From contig CM062381.1 in the NCBI GenBank assembly GCA_031310005.1, positions 2,604,001 to 2,668,000 on the forward strand: a stretch of 64,000 bases of DNA, written 5' to 3'. The stretch comes from Dactylellina haptotyla. Its lineage: Eukaryota; Ascomycota; Orbiliomycetes; Orbiliales; Orbiliaceae. This document shows, piece by piece, positions 11,677-24,900 of this stretch (positions are counted from its first letter, which is position 1; each line of letters begins with the position of its first letter). The notes under the pieces are model-generated. The model ran no database searches. It was not told the origin of the DNA and saw nothing but the letters and a program-made list of their open reading frames with translations. Position numbers and translations under genes: made by a program.

Positions 11677-13419
11677 TTAACGATCGACCTGTGCACAGAC
11701 TGTCAGCAAAGGGGAAACATTTCTTTCATCCCAGGCAAAAAGGGAACTTATCTCCAAACACAAGATCCATAGTACCGATGACGGCGACGGCGTCAGCGAG
11801 TAAATGGCCTCTGCAGACTTGGTCGAAACAGCCAAGGTGGGCAAAACCAGGCGCCCTAATCTTACATCGGTACGGTCTCTGCACACTAGTGTTAACATAC
11901 CACAACTACCAGCTGCTCGAGTTTAATGTAGAAAACGCACCTCAGAACCATCACTGACGACGTAGACGCCCATCTCTCCCTTGGGCGCCTCGATGGCAGT
12001 ATAGGTTTCGCCCGGAGGCACAGTGTATCCCTTGGTGTAGAGCAAGAAATGGTGGATAAGAGCCTCCATGTTTTCCTTCATAGCTGCTCTCGGCGGTGGG
12101 GTAACTTTGTAATCCTCAGTTCTGACCGGGCCGGCTGGCATCTTGTTCAAGCACTGGTGGATAATCCGCAACGATTGTCTGAATTCCTCCATCCGGCAAA
12201 GATACCTGTCGTAACAATCTCCGTTGATACCAACGGGGACATCAAACTCAACCTGATCATATGCGTCGTAGGGTTGGGACTTTCGAATATCCCAAGGAAT
12301 ACCGCTGCCTCTCAACATGACACCAGAGAAACTGTAGTTCAAGGCTTCCGCCGCACTCACGACGCCAATACCTTGCGTTCTCGCCTTCCAGATAGGACTG
12401 TCGGTAAGCAACTCCTCGACTTCATCAACTCGGTCGCCGAATTGAGTGGCCCATTGATAAATATCATCCAACAATCCAATTGGAATATCCTGGTGGACAC
12501 CGCCAGGGCGAACGTATGCAGCATGCATACGGGCACCAGAGACACGTTCGTAAAACTCCATCAACTTCTCTCTCTCCTCGAAACCCCACAAGAAAGGTGT
12601 AAGAGCACCGACGTCCATGGCGTGAGACAAGACCGACATCAAGTGATTCCGTACTCTGGTGATTTCACCAAAGAGGGTTCTGATCCATTTGGCTCGTTCC
12701 GGGACCTCGATATTGAGCAATTTCTCAACAGCAAGAGAGAAGCACTGTTCATTCGTCATCATGGAAACATAGTCGAGACGGTCAAAGTACGGTAGGGCTT
12801 GGAGGTAGGTTTTGTATTCGATCAGTTTTTCGGTGCCACGGTGCAACAGGCCGACGTGAGGGTCTGCTCGGACGATTTCCTCGCCGTTCAACTCAAGAAT
12901 CAACCGTAACACACCATGAGCAGCTGGATGCTGAGGTCCCTGTACGATAGACGATCCATTAGCATCTACGCAATTTCCCGTAGTTCAATGAAGAAGTTTA
13001 TGGATATATTGTTTCCGTACGAAATTGACAGTATAATGTCTTATCTTCCTGCCTTCATGCGAGGTTTCGCCCAAAGCCTGATCGGGAGCTGCACGCCGCA
13101 TCGATTAGCCGAGATCAAGGTCAATTGCCCCGTACACATGAAGTCTTAACGTACTCATCTGCGTCGTATCAAAGTTGAGAGGAATATTATCTGCATCCTT
13201 CTCCGGCTCGGGACCAGTGAAACGGGCAACGGGGGTCGACGCCTGCACAACGTCATCATATTGGTCCTTCTCCGGAACCGGGGAGGCATGTCGGGGCATT
13301 GTGGTCGCGAACGACCTTATCGACGGCCATTTCGCGACGGATTGGATGGGTCTGTAGTTCAAGCAGCGGGTCCGGGTGACGAGCCGCCTCGTGGCGAGGC
13401 GGGCGAGAGGGACAACCAT
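11677..13419 (-). CDS. nuo-49: NADH:ubiquinone oxidoreductase 49-kDa subunit (NDUFS2/Nuo49)
   Basis: Core complex I subunit lining the quinone-binding cavity in the mitochondrial inner membrane arm. Exons are 13419-13151, 13039-13021 (19 bases), 12939-11941, 11878-11752 and 11690-11677 (14 bases), totalling 1428 bases and 475 residues. The N-terminus is Arg-rich and acid-poor ([14 protein letters not shown]), a mitochondrial presequence. Then come [67 protein letters not shown] and [14 protein letters not shown]. The conserved ending GEVDR needs an AT-AC intron at 11751-11691; without it the protein would end DKFPFCLG. The exon 1/2 junction is less certain than the others. It diverges from AC40 across 449 bases. 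Confidence 0.95.
11691..11751 (-). other. nuo-49: Candidate AT-AC intron (61 bases) in the 49-kDa subunit gene
   Basis: Minus-strand reading: GGAG, then intron ATAAGTTCCC...TCTGTGCAC, then AGGTCGATCGTTAA. A CTGAC branch-site match sits about 15 bases before the 3' end. Joining gives Gly-Glu-Val-Asp-Arg-stop, the usual terminus of NDUFS2 proteins. The 5' site ATAAGT resembles U2-type rather than U12-type AT-AC introns. No GT or GC donor nearby restores this ending. Confidence 0.75.
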
Positions 13420-13868
13420 GGTGATTCGAAGGAGTATCGCGGGGCGGCCTGAGTGGAGATCGAGAGGGTGGGTGGTCCGGCGGTATACTATTTAAACTGC
13501 GGTCATAGACCGAGAAACCTGTGAGGCCTTAAACAGATACCCAGACAGGAGGTCCGATGCCAACTGCTTCTCCAAAAGCGAAGCCCGAGTCTGCCCGAGT
13601 GCACTTCTGGCGGCGTCTTGGGGTGTCTTGGTGGTGGTGATGGTGGCCAGTGCAGTGGTGGTGTATGATATACGGCCCACGTCCGGCAAAGCATTTGAGG
13701 GTGCTCCCATTGGCCCTTCGAACTTCCTCGCAACACACCAACCCAAAAAAAGTTTCTGCGACGGGCTTTCTCGCTTCTTTCCTTTTGTGACCTTTTTTTT
13801 GCTAGCAGAGCTTCAACAACATCGCCATCGCTTTGCTTTGATTTGCCCGCGCTGTGCCAGACTTCGTA
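13420..13868. promoter_or_regulatory. Bidirectional promoter region, complex I 49-kDa subunit / AC40
   Basis: 449 bases between two divergent start codons. Open frames crossing it on both strands are not protein-like. CT-rich tract close to the AC40 start (TTTCCTTTTGTGACC). No specific factor site could be assigned. Confidence 0.6.
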
Positions 13869-15181
13869 ATGGCGCCCACAAAAGAAGAGCTAGAAAGGCG
13901 GCGGGTGCGTATCTTTTCTACCCGGGTCATCTTATCACTAGCTCACAATCTATCTATAGATAGTCGGTGTCGCAGCGGAACGAGTATCGAACGTCACGTC
14001 CACAGACTTCCCCGGCCATTACCCTGGTGAAGACTACGCCTGGGACCTTGAAAGATTCCGAAAAGTGCACACATATAAACCCTTCCAAAATGGAGAAATC
14101 TCAATGCTAACAGTCGGCTACCATTCCATAGAGCCTCAAAATCCAAATACACAAGGCGAACGACCTCGACTACGAATTCGACCTCATCGGCGTTGACGCT
14201 TCTGTCGCAAATGCCTTCCGAAGAATCCTGATCTCCGAAGTGCCAACATTAGCAATTGAGACCGTCTTCGTTCATAACAATACATCCATAGTTCAAGATG
14301 AAGTTCTGGCTCAGAGGTTGGGTCTTGTCCCGCTCCGAGGTGACAAGAAGGGTTTCCAGCAACTACGATGGCTAAAAAGTACAGTTCTTCAAAACCGGGC
14401 CCATATCCTCCGTTACTGACGAAAATCTTCTTTCAGAAAACCTAGACGAGCCAGCTGCCGAAGCCACTGACTTTAACACCGTGGTGATGGCTCTCAAAGT
14501 CGCCTGCACCCGAAATCACGCTACTCCAGCGACGGAAACCGACCCCGAAAAACTCTACTTCAATTCTTCAGTCTACGCCCGCGACATCAAATTCACCCCT
14601 CAAGGCCGACAGTCCGAGTGGTTCTCTGGCGCAGGTGAAATCCGCCCCGTAAACCCTGATATTCTGCTTGCCAAATTACGACCGGGTCAAGAAGTCGACA
14701 TCGAAATGCACTGCGTGCTAGGAATAGGACAGGACCACGCTAAATTCAGCCCCGTCGCCACCGCTTCCTATCGGCTACTACCCTCGATAATGATCAAACA
14801 ACCGATCACTGGAGAAGAAGCGGAGAAATTCGTCAATTGTTTCCCCAGGGGTGTGGCTGAAGTGCAAACAGATAAGAAGACCGGTCAGAAGAAGGCCGTT
14901 ATAGTGAACCCGAGGAAGGATACTGTTAGTAGGGAGGTTCTAAGGCATGATGAGTTCAAGGGCAAGGTGGAGTTAGGCAGGGTTAGGGATCATTTCATCT
15001 GTAAGTGTTTCCCGACGGAAATCTGCTATGATACTTTGTACGGATTACTAATATTTCAATGTGCTATACAGTCTCAGTTGAGTCTACTGGAATGTACAAC
15101 TCCGACGAACTCTTTCTTCAAGCGGTCCAGATCCTGAAAAAGAAGTGCATGGATTTCCACGAAAAGCTTCTGGACTCGTAG
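13869..15181 (+). CDS. RPC40: RPAC1/AC40, shared subunit of RNA polymerases I and III
   Basis: Alpha-like subunit that pairs with AC19 to nucleate assembly of Pol I and Pol III in the nucleus. Exons 13869-13904, 13960-14064, 14132-14378, 14437-15000 and 15072-15181 sum to 1062 bases and 353 residues, close to the family length (about 335-350). Diagnostic motifs are VSNVTSTDFPGHYPGED, LIGVDASVANAFRRILISE, VFVHNNTSIVQDEVLAQR, LGLVPLRGD and, later, GQDHAKFSPVATASYRLLP and FSVESTGMYNSDELF. The start is the first ATG after the CT-rich leader; its 36-base exon joins in frame. It shares its promoter region with the 49-kDa subunit gene. Confidence 0.96.
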
Positions 15182-15934
15182 GTCTATTCCCATGTCGAAG
15201 CTCAAGCCAGCAACAGGTTGGAATTTTTTCGGTGGCGTTTAGCTGTAAGAAACATCAAATATCTTCCTTAGACTCAGAGTCAGCTACGAAAAGCTTGTGT
15301 ACAATACGCGGGTTGTTTTTTTATCTTCTTTCACTTTTGTTGGGTTAGGTCTTTTGCGCATGCGCAATGCATTCAAGGAGTTTCTGAAGTTGTGCTTTCT
15401 GCAAAGGGTATATAGAGATATTTTTTCAGAGGGGTGGCGTGTAAAGTATGCGTAAGCTGGGAGAGAAATATCAAGATACTCTACGTATCTGCATAGTTGC
15501 GAAATAGAATGTAGATTGAAATCGCATATTAGCTTGGTAGCTGTCAGATGTCTCTTACTTCCGGCTCTCACGGATCAGTGGGCGAGGGTCATGAGAACCC
15601 CCTTTTGTTTTGCACAAAAGGGTAGAGTAATGGCACAAAAAGAGAAGTCCACAATCAAGAATGATATGTCTAGATCCTGAGCATGCTACAAAAACACCAC
15701 TCTAGGAGAATGATAAAACAGTCCTGGAAAACTCCAAAATCCCTATAAAACTCCGGAATAGGCCAGATGAAAAATGAGAAAGAAACTAGTTTATGGTAGA
15801 AAAAGAGGAATGAAATGGATAAGAAGAGACCATCCAATCGCCATTTGTCCAATTGCAAGCTTAAGAGTTAAGATAAAAATAGGAAGCGTTAGAGTGGCAC
15901 CATATACCTGAGCCCGATGTATGATAAAGCATAC
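15182..15934. other. Intergenic region between AC40 and the UBE2W-like gene (convergent)
   Basis: AT-rich 3' flanks of two convergent genes. A few short open frames (e.g. 15284-15571 minus) are not protein-like. No other feature seen. Confidence 0.6.
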
Positions 15935-16731
15935 TTAGACGGTATCATCGTCGTAAACAAAATTGATATTTCGTGGTGACCGATAGCCAGAGCGTACGAA
16001 ATTGTCGTCACCAGGAGGCCGTTCTGTTCCGTAAATATATGGGTTAGGGATCCTAGTCTAGGCTTCGCTTGGTGGACTAAAACATACCATTCTTCGTATT
16101 GCTTGTTAGCATGCTTTGGATGGACATGCAAACAGATTCGACGTTTTGGACCGGAGACCAGTTTTTCCCTAGGAGGTCAAGGCAAATAACCCCATTTGAG
16201 TAGACTATTGGAATAAAGTGGTTAGTAATCTGAGCGGATTGACTAAAACTCCGAGGGATTCAAACTTACTATGCGGGTGCATTGGTATCTCAATCCCATC
16301 CTCTTTCACAAATGTGACCTCCGGAGCTTCTATATTACCGCGGTAAATGTTAGGGATATAATCCAACATATGTGTGGCAACGGGCTAGCGGATTCTCACC
16401 GATTGGATAAGACTGCGAGAACTTGAATTGAAGCCTATAGATCTGATCGGCGTATAACGGATTGGTGTCAAGGACCTGGATATCCATCTTCCATATCGAC
16501 AGATCTGACGCCGAAGCGATGCCAATTCCCGGTGGAAGGTAGTTGTGTATCTAGTTGAGTCGGTTAGCTGACACGAGGCCGGGAGGATTCTAGGTCGAAG
16601 TCGCTAGAATGGGGGGCTAACATTTTTTAGCTCCTATCATAAGTAACAGGTTTATTAGTACGTTCTCTAGTTCATTGCGTAGATATGCAGAGGTCCTGCT
16701 GTACCTTTTGGAGCCTTTTCTGAGCGAACAT
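15935..16731 (-). CDS. UBE2W/Ubc16-type ubiquitin-conjugating enzyme E2
   Basis: E2 of the UBE2W class, which in animals transfers ubiquitin to substrate N-termini (family knowledge; the substrate here is unknown). Exons are 16731-16705, 16633-16622 (12 bases), 16550-16400, 16329-16270, 16204-16088 and 16023-15935, totalling 456 bases and 151 residues, the same length as human UBE2W. The start MFAQKRLQK continues ELKN through the 12-base exon and then IHNYLPPGIG. The catalytic cysteine lies in YSNGVICLDLL, followed by NWSPVQNVESVCMSIQSML, and the C-terminal segment reads ERPPGDNFVRSGYRSPRN before ending in DDDTV. The lack of the HPN found in most E2s (HPH here) also fits this class. Confidence 0.92.
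16622..16633 (-). other. 12-base micro-exon of the UBE2W-like gene
   Basis: GAGCTAAAAAAT (Glu-Leu-Lys-Asn) between a TGATAG acceptor and a GTTAGC donor, flanked by two introns of 71 bases each. It fills the gap in KRLQK-ELKN-IHNY so that the segment has the same length as KRLQKELLALQNDPPPG in UBE2W. Skipping it would stay in frame and remove four residues of helix 1. Confidence 0.82.
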
Positions 16732-19541
16732 TTCGGATGGCGTCAAGCTTGGAGGATCGATGTCGATGTAGGTGTCTAGAAATCGTCGGAGCAGTGGGGC
16801 TCTATCGCCAAGCAAGGAACGTACAACCAACGAGACCGGATATCGGATCCTTTTCAACGTTGAGGCCAGAGTCTAGATCATAAGACCCAGCAGACCAAGA
16901 GCGGCGACGTGAGCGGAGAAAGGAAGAACAAGATCGAGAGTGGAGAGGAGGAGAGGAGGGAGAGGAAGCTCGGTTCGGAGGGGAATTGCCCGAATAACGG
17001 GGTCTGAGAGCAGGTTTCAAACAAATTGCAGTTTACCACGGCAGCTAAAAACGCACGTAGCTAACTGTGCAGGCCAAGCCTCAACGAGGAGCACGAGTGC
17101 TTGCTGACTCAGGTACTCTTCTAAGGGCTTGCCTGTATATACGAAAATAAGCCAGCCAGGCAAGCACTCACAAGCTACATACACATGGAGCCTGGCTGCA
17201 TGGAACCTTTGAATGGAGAGGGCGGAAGCGCTACTTGGTTGTGCATTCTAGATCCCGGCAGATGCGCTGCAGACTCTGGGGCCCCTTGCCAGGCCGAGAA
17301 CTGGACTGGCGAGACTGGCTTCCACTTGACTAGCACATGACAACGGCAGCGAGCTGCTGTTAGTCAGTAATCTGGGTGCATTGGGCGGGATATCTGCATT
17401 CTGGCGACGGAGACGATCGATTGGAGTAGATATCTGGGTCGAGATGTATGACGTCCTGAGGCCGTGCTGGCGTCTCGTATTCAATGTGTTGGCAGCGCCG
17501 TCTCCTTCTCCTCCAGAGTCCGGGGCGCCAGCTCGATCTCCGGAGAAGGCAATTGCAATTGGGTAACCGATTGGTACCGTATACACCTAAGTGTAGATAT
17601 ATATATACATATTATTGTGGATGGTAGATATATCGCAATGGATCTATATCTACAACGCCTAGATACGAATATGGCCAGTCCAGGGGCGCCACTTGCCCTG
17701 TCATAATTATACTGAATAAATATCAGCGGGTATAGAAGACTACTTGTATCTATCTCACTTGGCTTTCTAATTGCGCCCGCTACGATCGATCACAATGAGG
17801 GTTCCGGGTGGGTATGCCAACAGGAATGTACCCAGAACAAGGTGCCGACGAGCTAATCGGATGCATTCCTTTCCGGGTCCTTCAAATGCTTCTCTTTTGT
17901 TCCGGTGGCCTTTAATACCTTTTAAACCTTGCAGTGATCCCATTAAAATGCTTCGCCATGTTGAAAACGCGCGGTCAAGCCAGGAACTGGAGCTTGGCTT
18001 GGGGAAGGGAACAAACGGGCAGGTGGGGCTCAAACGGCGGGGCCGTCAAGACAACCGGCTCCAACTTCCTAGAACGCGAGTCTGAGGGGTTGCGTGCATC
18101 ATCCTGTCCAAAATTCAAGAGAACAATCGCTCAGCTGCATGAGCTGAGAGGTCCTGCGAGTCGAGAGCCTGGAAATACAATCCAATATTGGCTTCCTCAA
18201 ATCCTTGGTAGCGGTCATGGATGAGAGACAAGAGTCAATAATCATCGACACTTTCGTTGTCGGAAAGCAAGCAAGGCACGGGAGAATCCGACTTGTTGGC
18301 TAACTAGCTCGCCTGCACAGCCTGACAAGGCTCGATGGGACAAGCACCTAAAACCTCCCCCAAAAAGGTTCAAGATGCAACTGTACGGAGCTGTTCCTTC
18401 TCATTAGGAGAAGAAGAATTACATGTATTGGCCTTTTAAGTTGCGGCTTTGCATTGTGGATCCTTCCTAGTTGCGACTACGCCGTCATTGCTTACGTTAG
18501 TCAGGCCGTTCAACATCGACCGTATCGAAGACATCATATCATGGAAAGGGTAATTCGGAACGGCTAACAGCCGCACCGCGTCCAACCCTAACATCAGCCC
18601 ACTGCCGGCGATGGGATGGGTGCATTGGACAATGGAATGGATGCATCGACTCGCTCGCACATGCTTGGGAATGTCAGATTGGCGGGTCGTGATACGTCGG
18701 TGCCTCCGTGGCGACCTGGAAACCGGCGGGGTTCGAGTTGCGATGCTGTCTCTCATTCGAGGACTCTCTCTCTAGCTGGATTGTCCATCAACATCATAAA
18801 TTATAATCTGTAATTAATTCGGCGGCGATATTATTTTTGGTAACAGGTTAATTGGGGGAAGGACCCCGCCTCGTGCGGCCCAGCCAAGATGCAATGCACC
18901 TGGCAAGCTAACCACCAAGCTCCAGCGAACTAAGCAACCAACCCTGCGCCCAGCGAGACGGATGAGTGACCGAGTGAACGAACAAACGAATCCAGACTTC
19001 GTACGCGGAGATAGCTATATCGAACAGTCGAGCTGAGGCGTGAGCGAGAGAGGGGAAAAAGTAATTTGCGGACTACAGTATGTTCTGCTCGATCCACCTC
19101 GGTCACTCGGGGAGCCGCTCAGAGAACCACGTCCTTCTGGCCATATTAATATATTAATATATATCCATCTCCGTCTGCACTTCTGGCACTTCCTCCTCCT
19201 CCTCCTCCTCCTCCTCCTCCTCCTCCTTCTCTTCCTCTTTCCTGTTGCTTCACGCCAAACGCCAAACCTGATCTCGCTCCCCGTGCACACCAACCTTGCC
19301 TTAAAAAGTGGTCCTAGCCGCGTTGCTCGATAACTTAACTCCCACTTTCCCTCTCACCTAAGCCAACCGACTTGCTTTCCCTCCCTTCCTTCTGGTCCCC
19401 TCCTCCTCCTCCCGCATTCTATCAGCTATCCGTACCGTATTGTTTTGTATCACATTTTATACAGATACATTACCCGTCCGAGCAGCCTCGCATACCGCTT
19501 CGATCTACGTCATCCTACGCCGTTGTCTGTCTGCTCCGAGA
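16732..19541. other. Long intergenic region upstream of the CaMK gene
   Basis: About 2.8 kb between divergent starts. Open frames at 16802-17020, 17248-17586, 17771-18224 and 18436-18756 lack recognisable domains or convincing splice partners. A (TCC)n tract lies at about 19191-19226 and CT-rich leader sequence runs up to the kinase start. I see no gene I can support. Confidence 0.5.
19191..19226. repeat. (TCC)n trinucleotide microsatellite
   Basis: About twelve uninterrupted TCC units in the putative leader or promoter of the CaMK-like gene, followed by further CT-rich sequence. Confidence 0.9.
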
Positions 19542-21297
<1,756 letters not shown>

Positions 21298-21920
21298 CAT
21301 GATTGTTTGGGAAGTAACAAAGAAGTCTCCCTCTAAGAGATGGCAAAAGGTTCTAGGATGGACATCTTTTGATCCGTTCGGTGGAATGGACAATAGGGAT
21401 GCATGCCACGTTTGTAGCAGGTTCTGCGTTTCCTTTCTTTCTTTTTTCTTTTTGATTCCTTCATACCTGGTTGAAATTTTACCTTTGTTGTGGGAAGCAT
21501 GCATCAACGTCTGTTCAATCTTTTATGCTTTTTTAAGTTGTGTGGCGCTCTCTTCTCCTCCCTTCAAATCGAGTAACGTATGACGCGGTGATAACTAAAA
21601 TAGTGGCGCTTGGGTTCTTTTCTTCTTCTTCCTCCTCTTTTTCTTCTTCTAGGCTTTATTTTCTATTGCGGCACAGAGATAAACGCCACCGCATTAGAAT
21701 ATTTAGATACGAGGTAAGTATAAATAACTGACTTGTAGTCTCAAGGCTCGTATTATGATCAAATGTGGTTCGTTGGATGTCTGGAGACTTTTTATTACTG
21801 GCAACGAATTTCTTATATACAATAGTGTCGCTATGTAGATGAAATTTTGGAAAAAATATTAATATATGTCATGCATTCGTATAAGAGAAAAGAAAGAACC
21901 GACGCCGCCCCCTGACTAGG
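21298..21920. other. Intergenic region between CaMK and VPS8 (convergent)
   Basis: AT- and CT-rich 3' flanks; short open frames only. Nothing else seen. Confidence 0.6.
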
Positions 21921-24900
21921 TTATCTACACACCACACACCGCATGCCCACTTCTTCTACGTCAGTTTCGTGTCGCGATACTGGTGAGAATGGGGTCTCGT
22001 CACCGGTATCGCCGTTCTCCGCCTTCACCTCGTCATTATGCAAACTTTCTAAGCAACTGCGGTGGTATACATGCCCGCAGAAGAATACCATGATGATCCC
22101 AGAAGGTTCTTTGCCTTCTACTACTCCTCCATCGTTCCTCTCGCCTTCTAGGTCCTCATTTTCGGGCTCTTTCCCGGTTTCATTGACATCTTTCAACCCA
22201 GGACCTAAAGTTGCTCTATCATCAGGCATGATGATTGGCATAGCTTTCCCTTTGCCTTTAGAAATGCTTCCGTACCTCTCTCGTTCCCGTCTAGCATCTT
22301 TCTCCATTCGCTCAGCCTTTGACTTCTCAAAAGCTTCTATCCTCTTATCCTCCCAAGCTCCATATATCCCACCAGCGGCACCCGCACCCCATAATTTCCT
22401 TCCACAGCCCTCGCAAAGCTGGCTCTTTGGCTTCCAGCCCTTTTGCCGGAGCGCAGCTGCGTCTTCTACTTTCAAAAAAAGGTCCTTCTCTAGCAGTTTG
22501 CCGGACAATTCAAGCAACTGTTCCTCGTAGGTGTATGTGTCGAAAATACTCGCTAGTACATTTCTCAGGTCAGCCAAAGACGGTGATGTGATGGCAGCTC
22601 TGTTCAAGAACGCCCTCAGGATCCTCAGGAATGAAGTGGTATTCTGCCCTCCAGTTGACGTAGCCGACAATAGTGCTGTGAATACATCGTGCACAAGTCT
22701 ATGTGTGGCTGCCAACAACCTTCGCTCGCCCATTATAGAAAAATGAGACCTCTGGCTCTTGCTACTCGCTCGAGATGCCGGTCTGGACGATGCAATTGAC
22801 TCTGCTAAACTCGCCACGCTCGGGCTTGCGACTGTTGACATTGAATATTGGGCATTTCTTAACACTCCACTGGCGGATTTAGATATATGGACGACACAAT
22901 CGATCAAATCGAGCCAGAGATCTTCTTCGGGTGTGAGCGCTGCGCTTTTGCTATTCAATGCTCTCTTCAAGGTCAGTCTTCCGGAACCTCTGAGCTTTGA
23001 CTCCAACGCCGCCATCTGTCCTTGACATAACCATATTCCCACTTTAGAGAACTTCTGCAGAGCGACAAGCATGGGGGCGACGTTGTCGTTTTCCTGGTAG
23101 CATTCGTCGTCGTCCACGCAACTCTGCAGCAACCCGACAAAAGCCGCCTCCAGGACTCCCAAGTGGTGGACTAATTTCATCATCGCATCCTTGACCAGCC
23201 CTTCTCTCGCCATCAATAGTACAACACCGTCTATTGCGCCCTTCTCTTCAAGCGCAGGTATCACCTTATCAAGTTTTAGGTCACCAGGGCTTAGTGACTC
23301 TAAGAATCCAGAAACTCGCTCGAAATCATAGGAGCACATCAGGCGAATGTACAGCTCTATCAACGCACCATATCCCACGATTGAATCCTTCTCAAATCTC
23401 CCGCTGTGATTTCCAGCAGTCTTTCCTTTCTTCTTTTCTGACATTTCGAAAACGATCCGAAGGTACTTATACTGTCGTTCTGGATATTCTCCACACGCTT
23501 CAACGACTTTTTGATGTAAATCCGGAGCTGTGACAGTCAATGTTCCCGCTGCTTTCTCTACATCAATCTCTGCTAGCTGTTCTGCATGCTCTTCTATCAC
23601 AGCCTTCACGTCCTCCCTCTGCTTGGCCGTCAAAACGCCATTCGGCCGTAACAAATCGTTAATACAGTCGAAAACTGTGTCGATCGCATCTGTATCTTCG
23701 AAATACATCTCCATAAGCCGGGGATAGTCCTTTTCTGTCCTAAAAACTGTCTTTAAGACCCGGTAAAAGCCAGCAGAGGCAAAAGAATCTATCAGAGAAT
23801 TCGTATCCGGCGGGTGGTAAACTGAGAGCAAGTATTCCGCGCTCAGCTGGCAGTCCTCTGCAATGTCTGTTCCAGGATAGTTACACAGTCCTAGAAGAAC
23901 CCGCTGGAGCGTGCTACCAGGGAACAGGAGGTACTGCGGGTATTTCGGTAAATTTCGGGCGATAAACATGTCTAGATAGACAGTGTCTTGCGGGCTAAAG
24001 TCGTTCGGATTCATGACTTCGAGTAGAATGCTGACTATGTATTGTCGATTCACGGAGCGGCCGAAGACCTGGTCTTCGCTTAGTTCTGAAGTTCCTGCAG
24101 ACGCGGCAAGGTCTGAATTCGGGTCGTCATTCAGAAAGGGATCTTCAAAAGCCTCGTTGAGGCAACTTAGAAAGCTCGGGGCATCGAACTCGAGAACCGC
24201 GCGAAGATAAGGGAAAGAGGGTTCGTCGTTGTGATTTGATGTTTTTGTGAGAATGTATTTGTTGGTGCCCTTGGGCCACTGTATTGGACGTCCTAGGAAG
24301 AGAAAATAGTAGAGCATAGCTTTCGAAGAAGTAGCTTCCGCGTCCGTCATAACATTGCCAGTCGGGTATGAGCGCCCAGTGAGGACGTATGAGAGGTATG
24401 GGAAAAGTTTAAGAGCATTGGTGCTATTTAAGCTTTGGACATCGGCGCCTTCATCGGCAGCAGCTATCAAGGGGATTATCAATGCGAGGAGTTCTGTCAT
24501 TGGAGTGACATAATCCGATAGTGCTTGGTTCCAGACGTATATCAGGGCATCATAGAGGCTATATTCCTTGCACAAAGATGTAACTTGGTGAATATCCATG
24601 GTCCGAGGATCCAAGTGGCAGATCATTTCCTCAAGCCTGCTCTCCAGATTTAAGGAAGTATAATGCGATATCAAAGATTTGACGACAATGGGTGGGAGAT
24701 ATGTGAGTTCTCCGGCGAGAATCAGAGGCTCCAAGGTCTCAAGAAATATTCCGTCTGCAGAGCCATCTTCAAATGCTTCGAATGCCGCATCGAAGAGGAA
24801 ATCCAAGGTCCCCATGCTCATACATGCAGTTACACAAGCTAAAGCAAGCTCATGCAGCTGTTCTCTCTCTTTAATCGGAACGGACTGCGCCGTTAAACCG

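Noticed and set aside
17248-17586. 112-codon open frame on the minus strand
   Set aside because: Composition not protein-like and no family recognised; overlaps other frames in an intergenic region.
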